Shown here piece after piece: positions 30,438 through 36,265 of a DNA stretch of 36,265 nt. Under the pieces are notes generated by a model. It saw nothing but the letters and a program-made list of their open reading frames with translations. It was not told the DNA's origin and did not search any database. The DNA is from Bacillota bacterium (lineage in GTDB: Bacteria; Bacillota; Clostridia; Oscillospirales; Oscillospiraceae), in NCBI GenBank assembly GCA_029003235.1, contig JAQYBZ010000109.1, positions 1 to 36,265 of the forward strand. The letters run 5' to 3'. Positions within the stretch are counted from its first letter, which is position 1; each line of letters opens with the position of its first letter. Made by a program: the position numbers and the translations under genes.

Positions 30438-31793
30438 ATGCGCAAGTTTTTCAGCGTAATCCTAGTGCTCTGCCTGAGCTGCGGCCTTTTTTGCGGCTGC
30501 GGCGCAGATTCGGACGTGACCGTGTCGGTGCAGTCCGTGAGTATGCTGACCGGCGTCAGCTCCATCGGTATGTACAGCCGCTATGCCGGGATCGTACAGT
30601 CGGGAGATGTGGAAAAAATTGAAAAGTCTTCCGACCTCGAAGTTCTGGAAGTAAAAGTATCCGCCGGAGACACGGTGAAAGCAGGTCAGGTGCTGTTCAC
30701 CTATGACACGGACGCCATTTCTCTGGATCTGGAGAAAAAGCAGTTGGAGCTGGAGCAGCTCAACGGTGCCATCGATACCAAGACCCAGCAGATCGCCGCG
30801 CTGGAGAAGGAAAAGGCTTCGGCGTCTTCTGCCGATCAGTTGGATTACACCCTGCAGATTCAGGAACTGCAGTTGGATATTTCCGAGTCGAAATATAACG
30901 TTTCCGCCAAGGAAAAGGAGATCGCCCGCACCAAGAATCTGCTGGAAAATGCGGAGGTCAAATCCCCTGTGGACGGCACGGTGCAGTCCGTCAACGAAAC
31001 GGGCGCAACGGACAACAACGGCAATCCCCTGCCCTTTATGACCGTGGCGCAGACCGGTGATCTGCGGGTAAAGGGCGCCCTCAACGAACAAAACCGCGCC
31101 AGCCTCTCCGAGGGCATGGCAGTGATCATCCGTTCCAGAACCGACGAGAGTGTGACCTGGACCGGCACCATTACTGCCATCGACTGGGAAAACCCCGTTG
31201 AGGATAACAGCAACGGCTATTATTATATGGACTACGGCTCTTCCGATGAAATGACCACCTCCACAAGCTGGCCGTTTTATGTGACGCTGGACAGCGACGA
31301 CGGACTGCTGCTGGGACAGCATGTGTATATTGAGCCGGACTTCGGCACGCAGGAAGCCCAGCAGATGTATCTGCCTGCCGCTTTCATTCTGGACGCGGAC
31401 AGCGACCCCTATGTGTGGGTTGCCAACGACAAGGACAAGCTGGAAAAGCGCAGCCTCACCCTTGGCGAATACGACGCCGATCTGGATTCCTATCCTGTGC
31501 TGGACGGCCTTGCACCGGAGGACTACATTGCCTTCCCGGACGAGACCTGCAAGACCGGCGTTGCCGTGACCCGTTATGACGAAAGCTATTTCGGCGGCGA
31601 CGGCATGGAGGGCGATGAATACGGCGGCGAAGAAGAATACTACTTTGACGGCGAAGAAGGCGGCGACTTTGCCTACGGAGAAGATCCCGGCGTATACGAC
31701 AGCGGCTATGACGCCGAGGGCGGCGAAGCTGCCACCGGTGGTTATGGGGACGAAAGCGGCGAAGCCGGCGCGGAAACGGGGGCGGTAGGATGA
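30438..31793 (+). CDS. Periplasmic-adaptor-like (HlyD/MacA) lipoprotein with acidic tail
   Basis: A 451-residue adaptor subunit of an ABC exporter. The N-terminal signal holds four cysteines (12, 15, 19, 21), and FCGC may act as a lipobox. Two lipoyl halves (about 62-92 and 172-205) surround a coiled coil (about 93-172), followed by beta-barrel and membrane-proximal parts. The last 66 residues (386-451) are low-complexity Gly/Tyr with 21 Asp/Glu and no Lys or Arg, unusual for the family. AGGAGG precedes the ATG; a 33-residue in-frame extension is rejected. It overlaps the ATPase gene (ATGA at 31790-31793). Confidence 0.85.
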   Translation: MRKFFSVILVLCLSCGLFCGCGADSDVTVSVQSVSMLTGVSSIGMYSRYAGIVQSGDVEKIEKSSDLEVLEVKVSAGDTVKAGQVLFTYDTDAISLDLEKKQLELEQLNGAIDTKTQQIAALEKEKASASSADQLDYTLQIQELQLDISESKYNVSAKEKEIARTKNLLENAEVKSPVDGTVQSVNETGATDNNGNPLPFMTVAQTGDLRVKGALNEQNRASLSEGMAVIIRSRTDESVTWTGTITAIDWENPVEDNSNGYYYMDYGSSDEMTTSTSWPFYVTLDSDDGLLLGQHVYIEPDFGTQEAQQMYLPAAFILDADSDPYVWVANDKDKLEKRSLTLGEYDADLDSYPVLDGLAPEDYIAFPDETCKTGVAVTRYDESYFGGDGMEGDEYGGEEEYYFDGEEGGDFAYGEDPGVYDSGYDAEGGEAATGGYGDESGEAGAETGAVG

Positions 31794-32485
31794 TTGTATC
31801 AATGAAGGGCATCTACAAGAATTATTTTCGCGGCAAAACGGAAGTGCCCGTTCTCAGAGACATCAATCTTCAGGTCGCCCAGGGCGAGTATCTGGCCATT
31901 ATGGGGCCCTCCGGCTCCGGCAAGACCACGCTGATGAATCTGCTGGGCTGTCTGGATAAGCCCACCTCCGGAACCTATCTGCTGGAGGATCAGGACATTG
32001 CGGAGAAAAAGGATGACGAACTGGCGGAGCTGCGCAACAAATACATCGGCTTCGTGTTCCAGAACTTTTATCTGCTGCCAAAAATGAGCGCATTGGAAAA
32101 CGTGGCGCTGCCGCTGCTGTATGCCGGGGTGCCCAAAAAAGAACGGCTGGAGCGGGCGGAACAGGCGCTGCTCACCGTGGGGCTGGAGGGCAGGCTGCGC
32201 TTTCTCCCCAACCAGCTTTCCGGCGGCCAGTGCCAGCGTGTGGCCATTGCCAGAGCCATGGCGGGCAACCCCAAGCTGCTGCTGGCGGACGAACCCACCG
32301 GCGCTCTGGACACGGCCTCCGGTGAGCAGGTCATGGAGCTGTTTTCCAAGATCAACGAAAGCGGCGCCACCATTATTATGATCACCCATGAGCCTTCCAT
32401 CGCCCAGTGTGCCAAAAAGATCTATCACATCCGCGACGGGCGTTTGGATACAGGAAAGGACGGTGTACAAAATGCCGCGGAATAA
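31790..32485 (+). CDS. ABC exporter ATP-binding protein (MacB/LolD type)
   Basis: A 231-residue ATPase with Walker A GPSGSGKTT (about 39-47), Q-loop FQNF, signature LSGGQCQR, Walker B LLLADEPTGALD and the H-loop THE. The LLGCLDKPTSG block is typical of the MacB/LolD/FtsE branch that powers mechanotransmission rather than direct transport. It lies between two adaptor genes and before the permease, overlapping the first by 4 bp and the second by 14 bp. Confidence 0.95.
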   Translation: MIVSMKGIYKNYFRGKTEVPVLRDINLQVAQGEYLAIMGPSGSGKTTLMNLLGCLDKPTSGTYLLEDQDIAEKKDDELAELRNKYIGFVFQNFYLLPKMSALENVALPLLYAGVPKKERLERAEQALLTVGLEGRLRFLPNQLSGGQCQRVAIARAMAGNPKLLLADEPTGALDTASGEQVMELFSKINESGATIIMITHEPSIAQCAKKIYHIRDGRLDTGKDGVQNAAE

Positions 32486-34154
32486 GAAAAAGACCCTGCT
32501 GATCTGTGTAAGCTGTGTGCTTGCCGTGGCGCTGATCCTTGGCGGTGTTTTCACCGTGCTGAAGCTGCGCCAGCCGCCGGTCTATGTCTACGCCGTTTCC
32601 GATCTGTCCACCACCAACGCCGATTTTGGCGGCAGTACCACCAGCGGCTACGTCAAATCCGACAAGGTGCAGAACATTTTCCTCACGGAGACCCAGACCG
32701 TCACCCAGATTCATGTCACCGAGGGGCAGCAGGTCAAAGCAGGTGATCCCCTGCTGGACTATGACACCACCCTGACCGACCTGCAGCTTCAGCGCAAGGA
32801 GCTGGAGATACAGAAGATGCAGCGGGATCTGGCTGCGGCGAAAAAGGAATACAATGACCTGTGCGGCTACAATTATTACAGCCTTGCCGATCAGGAAAGC
32901 CTTGTCCGGCTGAGCGCAGGGCTGTCCAAGGCCGGCCTTTCCTGGCTGGACGAGGAAGATCCCGTGTTTTCCACAGACGATGCTTCAACGGACACGGAAG
33001 CGCCTACAGCGGAACCTACGGAAGAACCGTCGACAGAACCCACCCAGGAGCCTACCCAGCCGACGGAGAATCCCTCGGAGGACGGCGTGGTCAAGACCTA
33101 CGTTCTTGTGGGGGGTCAGGGCACGGAAGAAAAGCCCTATCTGTGCGTGTTTGCAGACGGCATTCCCATTGAAGACAAGTTTATCAACAGCCTGCTTGCT
33201 TCCTCCGATCCGGCCAACGTGGTCTTTGTCCAGTGCGAGGAAAACCGACTGGACGGCGTTGTGACGCTGGCCTGGGGCATGAAGTTTGAATCCAGCCCCA
33301 CCGACGGCTACACCTTTACTCTGTTTGACGCCTCTGACTATGTAGGTTCCACACTCAACGGCGCCTCACCCGAAACACCCGTGGATCCCGGCTTTGATCC
33401 GGGTGGCGGTGGCGGCGGCTATTCCTATGCAGAGCTGCAGAAGCTGAAGGCGGAAAAGGCCGCCCAGATCAAGGAACTGGACGTGAACATCCGGCTGGCA
33501 CAGGTGGAATACGACAAAATGAAGGCGGAGCTCGAAGACGGCACGGTATACGCCGAATTTGACGGCGTGGTGTCCACCCTGAGCGACCCGGACACGGCCT
33601 ATCAAATGAATGAGCCGGTGCTGAAGCTTTCCGGCGGCGGCGGGTTCTATATCGAGGGTACCATCAGCGAACTGGCGCTGGATACAATCCATGTGGGCGA
33701 CGCATTAAGCGTCACCTCCTGGACGGACTACTGCCAGTACGAAGCCACGGTGGAGAGCGTCTCCGACTATCCCAGCAGCTCCTACGGCTGGTCAGACGGC
33801 AATACCAACGTTTCCTACTATCCCTTTACGGTCTTTGTGGACGACTCGGCCAATTTGCAGGAGGGTGAATATGTGGATATTTCCCTGAACTCCACCCAGA
33901 GCGGCAGTTCCAATTTCTATCTGGAAAAGCCCTTTGTCCTGCAGGAAAACGGCCGCAGCTACGTCTATGTGGCCGGAGAAGACGGCAAGCTGGAAAAGCG
34001 TGCGCTGTCCACCGGCGGCGAACTGTGGGGCTCCTATGTGGAGGTTCTCGGCGGTATCACCATGGATGACTATATCGCCTTCCCCTATGGCAAAGCCGTC
34101 AAAGATGGCGCCAAAACTGAGGCCAGCACGCTGGACACCCTGTACAACTATTAA
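32472..34154 (+). CDS. Membrane-anchored adaptor protein with an inserted domain
   Basis: A 560-residue HlyD/MacA-like adaptor with an N-terminal membrane helix (about 8-30). The first lipoyl half and coil arm cover about 62-130; the second coil arm and lipoyl half cover about 318-395; the rest is beta-rich. Where the coil hairpin should turn, about 165 residues are inserted: a Thr/Pro/Glu linker (172-204), a beta-rich domain (206-295) and a run of six Gly (311-316). The start at 32472 overlaps the ATPase gene by 14 bp; the longer in-frame extension lies inside that gene and is rejected. It presumably works with the permease just downstream. Confidence 0.85.
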   Translation: MPRNKKKTLLICVSCVLAVALILGGVFTVLKLRQPPVYVYAVSDLSTTNADFGGSTTSGYVKSDKVQNIFLTETQTVTQIHVTEGQQVKAGDPLLDYDTTLTDLQLQRKELEIQKMQRDLAAAKKEYNDLCGYNYYSLADQESLVRLSAGLSKAGLSWLDEEDPVFSTDDASTDTEAPTAEPTEEPSTEPTQEPTQPTENPSEDGVVKTYVLVGGQGTEEKPYLCVFADGIPIEDKFINSLLASSDPANVVFVQCEENRLDGVVTLAWGMKFESSPTDGYTFTLFDASDYVGSTLNGASPETPVDPGFDPGGGGGGYSYAELQKLKAEKAAQIKELDVNIRLAQVEYDKMKAELEDGTVYAEFDGVVSTLSDPDTAYQMNEPVLKLSGGGGFYIEGTISELALDTIHVGDALSVTSWTDYCQYEATVESVSDYPSSSYGWSDGNTNVSYYPFTVFVDDSANLQEGEYVDISLNSTQSGSSNFYLEKPFVLQENGRSYVYVAGEDGKLEKRALSTGGELWGSYVEVLGGITMDDYIAFPYGKAVKDGAKTEASTLDTLYNY

Positions 34155-34166
34155 GGAGGGCGCAGA

Positions 34167-35420
34167 ATGTTAGAGAATATTCAGCTTGCCTTTCAGGGCG
34201 TATGGAATCACAAGCTCCGCTCCTTTTTGACCATGCTGGGCATCATCATCGGTATCGCCTCCATTATCACCATCGTCTCCACCATCAAGGGCACCAATGA
34301 GCAGATTAAGCAAAATCTCATCGGCTCCGGCAACAACACGGTGGTGGTATCCCTGTATCAAAACGAGAACACCTATGATATGGACTACAGCCCCCTGCCC
34401 AAGGGCGTGAACGTCATCTCCGAAGATACGGTGTCCGAACTGGAAAAGCTCCGGGACGTGGAGGGCATCTCCCTGTTCCACGCCAGAACCTATGCCGAGG
34501 GCGTCTACTACCGCAACAGCGCCTTTAACGGCAAGCTCTTCGGTGTAGACGGGAATTATTTCGACCTGTACGGCTATCAGCTCTGCTACGGCAGAAATTT
34601 CACCCAGAAAGACAGTGACGACAGCCGGAAGGTGGTTATTCTGGACACCAAGGCGGTCTCCACCCTGTTCAGCGGCCAAAATCCCATCGGTCAGACCATT
34701 GAAATCAAATCTGAGCCCTTTACGGTGGTGGGCGTGGTGGCGCAGTCCAAGGTCTTTACTCCGGTCATTGAGAGCATCGACGACTATTACACCTATATGG
34801 ACACGTCCAGCGGCTGCGTTTTCCTCCCGGACGCCCTCTGGCCGGTGGTATTCCGCTATGACGAGCCCCAGTCCGTGCTGGTCAAGGCCGGAGGAACGGA
34901 CACCATGACCTCCGCAGGCAAAAACGTAGCGGATTATCTCACCGGCTCTCAGATTGCAGACCCGTCCTCCGGCTACTCCTACCGGGCAGAAGACCTGCTG
35001 GAGCAGGCACAGCAGCTTCAGGCCATGAGCAGCTCCACCAATAAGCAGTTGATCTGGATTGCCAGCATTTCCCTGCTGGTGGGCGGAATCGGCGTCATGA
35101 ACATCATGCTGGTGACGGTGACGGAGCGAACCTCCGAGATCGGCTTGAAAAAGGCCATCGGTGCGAAAAAGCGCCGCATTCTGCGCCAGTTTTTGACAGA
35201 AGCCGCCGTTTTGACCACCTTGGGAGGTCTTATCGGCGTACTTGCCGGCATCGGACTGGCCAAGCTGCTGTCTCAGGTCATGGGGACACCCACGGCCATC
35301 AGTATGCCGGCCATTCTGGTCGCGGTGTTGTTCTCCGCTGTGATCGGCATCCTCTTCGGCCTGCTCCCCGCTACCAAGGCCGCCAATATGAACCCCATCG
35401 ATGCCCTGCGCAGAGAATAA
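34167..35420 (+). CDS. MacB-type ABC transporter permease
   Basis: A 417-residue permease with the four-helix MacB/FtsX plan: helix 1 near 18-40 after the KLRSFLTMLGIIIGIAS start motif, a large external domain (about 41-285), and three C-terminal helices. The cytoplasmic block ERTSEIGLKKAIGAKKRRILRQFL precedes the last two helices, and it ends PATKAANMNPIDALRRE. It likely exports a peptide, lipid or antimicrobial compound; the substrate is unknown. AAGGAGGG precedes the ATG, 12 bp after the second adaptor. It is last in the operon. Confidence 0.94.
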   Translation: MLENIQLAFQGVWNHKLRSFLTMLGIIIGIASIITIVSTIKGTNEQIKQNLIGSGNNTVVVSLYQNENTYDMDYSPLPKGVNVISEDTVSELEKLRDVEGISLFHARTYAEGVYYRNSAFNGKLFGVDGNYFDLYGYQLCYGRNFTQKDSDDSRKVVILDTKAVSTLFSGQNPIGQTIEIKSEPFTVVGVVAQSKVFTPVIESIDDYYTYMDTSSGCVFLPDALWPVVFRYDEPQSVLVKAGGTDTMTSAGKNVADYLTGSQIADPSSGYSYRAEDLLEQAQQLQAMSSSTNKQLIWIASISLLVGGIGVMNIMLVTVTERTSEIGLKKAIGAKKRRILRQFLTEAAVLTTLGGLIGVLAGIGLAKLLSQVMGTPTAISMPAILVAVLFSAVIGILFGLLPATKAANMNPIDALRRE

Positions 35421-35428
35421 AACCTGAT

Positions 35429-35460
35429 AAAGCCTCCGGCCAAATGGTCGGAGGCTTTCT
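35429..35460 (+). terminator. Terminator of the ABC exporter operon
   Basis: AAAGCCTCCG (35429-35438) pairs with CGGAGGCTTT (35449-35458), with further pairing inside through one wobble and a short T run. The T tract is weak. Confidence 0.75.
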
Positions 35461-35520
35461 ATATTCAATGGCGTGCCGCCGGAGCGCGCAAACGGCAGGT
35501 TCAACGATGCCTTTCCATGA

Positions 35521-35557
35521 AAAAACTGCGTCTTCCTTTGCCGGAGACGCAGTTTTT
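35521..35557. terminator. Bidirectional terminator near tyrS
   Basis: AAAAACTGCGTCT (35521-35533) pairs with AGACGCAGTTTTT (35545-35557), a 13-bp stem with an 11-nt loop and A/T runs on both sides. It mainly serves the leftward tyrS transcript. Confidence 0.85.
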
Positions 35558-35575
35558 GCCGTATGAAGAAGATGG

Positions 35576-36265
35576 TTACAGAGTTGCCTTGTGGAAAACC
35601 TTTTTGCCCTTGCGGATCTTCAGACCGTCCTTGGCCTGCATTTTGGTGAAGCTGACGTCGATGGAGGGCACCTTTTCTTCGTTGACGAACACGCCGCCCT
35701 GCTGCACCAGTCTGCGACCCTCGGAACGGGAAGCAATGAGACCGCAGGCAGAGAGCAGATCCAGAACCGAAATTCTGTCGTCCGTAAACTGATCCTCCGT
35801 CAGTTGGGTGGTGGGCATATGACTGTCGTCGCTGCCGCCTGCAAACAGGGCTCTGGCTGCCGCCTGTGCCTTCTCGGCCTCCTCCTCGCCGTGTACCATT
35901 CTGGTCAATTCATAGGCCAGAATCTCCTTGGCGCGGTTGAGCTGGCTGCCCTCCCACTTGTCCATCTCGTTGATCTGCTCCAGCGGCAGGAAAGTGAGCA
36001 TCCGAATACACTTCATCACGTCCGTGTCGGCCACGTTGCGCCAATACTGATAGAAGTCAAAGGGCGAGGTCTTGTTGGGGTCGAGCCACACGGCGTTGCC
36101 GGCGGTTTTGCCCATCTTCTTGCCCTGAGAGTCGGTCAGAAGGGTGATGGTCATGGCGTTGGCGTCCTTGCCCAGCTTGCGGCGGATCAGCTCTGTGCCG
36201 CCCAGCATATTGGACCACTGGTCGTCGCCGCCGAACTGGAGATTGCAGCCGAAGTGCTGATAGGC
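35576..36265 (-). CDS. tyrS: Tyrosyl-tRNA synthetase, C-terminal part (cut by window edge)
   Basis: Charges tRNA-Tyr with tyrosine. The frame is open to the right edge and reads YQHFGCNLQFGGDDQWSNM at the start of the visible part, typical of the tyrosine-binding region. The KMSKS-type loop follows as KKMGKT, then the anticodon-binding helical part, and an S4 RNA-binding domain at the end (ISVLDLLSACGL...GGVFVN). About 229 residues are visible; roughly 180 N-terminal residues, including HIGH, lie outside. The internal ATG at 36208 is not the start. Confidence 0.96.
   Translation of the reverse strand, partial: AYQHFGCNLQFGGDDQWSNMLGGTELIRRKLGKDANAMTITLLTDSQGKKMGKTAGNAVWLDPNKTSPFDFYQYWRNVADTDVMKCIRMLTFLPLEQINEMDKWEGSQLNRAKEILAYELTRMVHGEEEAEKAQAAARALFAGGSDDSHMPTTQLTEDQFTDDRISVLDLLSACGLIASRSEGRRLVQQGGVFVNEEKVPSIDVSFTKMQAKDGLKIRKGKKVFHKATL

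Noticed and set aside
30462-31802. 446-codon leftward open frame opposite the first adaptor
   Set aside because: Antisense shadow; no start signal and no recognisable domain.
34170-35504. 444-codon leftward open frame opposite the permease
   Set aside because: His/Gly/Gln-rich translation without domains; the rightward frame is a clear MacB-type permease.
1-36265. tRNA, rRNA, CRISPR array, insertion sequence, prophage
   Set aside because: No cloverleaf, rRNA core, spaced repeat array, transposase or phage gene was recognised on either strand; the only recombinase is the housekeeping Xer protein.

Overview
The window looks like chromosome from a GC-rich (roughly 55-60 %), spore-forming, anaerobic member of the Clostridia, most likely the Oscillospiraceae. 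This is inferred from S-layer-homology (SLH) surface proteins, an FprA-type diiron flavoprotein, a four-cluster ferredoxin, several solitary ECF-transporter S components, a THF riboswitch, a SpoIIM-like gene next to xerD, and the queA-tgt-yajC-yrzE order familiar from Firmicutes. No phage, insertion sequence, CRISPR array, rRNA or tRNA was seen.

Layout. 1-1181 has no convincing gene; it holds a candidate small RNA (promoter, about 90 nt, terminator) and hairpin-rich intergenic repeats. 1182-6899 carries two exported SLH proteins (a polysaccharide deacetylase and a 5'-nucleotidase-like protein whose metal-binding motifs are all lost) on either side of pfkA. 6987-11389 is a leftward operon: MoxR ATPase, DUF58 protein, eight-helix membrane protein, InlB-repeat lipoprotein. 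11600-12744 is an ECF S component overlapping a methyltransferase. 12815-15094 holds fprA, a second ECF S component and a ferredoxin. 15219-18225 is a folate operon (folT, folC, amidohydrolase) behind a THF riboswitch. 18260-19611 is a compact metal module, probably nickel: a CsoR/RcnR-family regulator with a His-rich N-terminus, divergent from a His-rich protein, CooT and a small unknown protein. 19746-23316 holds a double-GNAT protein, xerD, a SpoIIM-like gene and a YrzE-like membrane protein. 23487-26219 holds yajC, tgt and queA, and 26340-27221 holds dapA. 27307-30259 is metNIQ with a leader peptide and attenuator. 30438-35420 is an ABC exporter with two different adaptor proteins. The right edge cuts tyrS.

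The strongest candidate for something undescribed is the leader of metNIQ. A consensus promoter drives a 33-codon ORF with a good ribosome binding site and a dense Met/Cys run (WMMMCMCCYMCMPC). A strong intrinsic terminator follows, and then metN. This has the layout of classical ribosome-mediated attenuation, but responding to methionine and cysteine, where Firmicutes normally use S-box or T-box RNAs. Second is the His-rich/CooT module, whose regulator promoter shares a 15-bp palindromic motif, overlapping the -10 box, with the neighbouring folate operon promoter.

All calls come from reading the sequence and from family knowledge. No database search or folding program was run.
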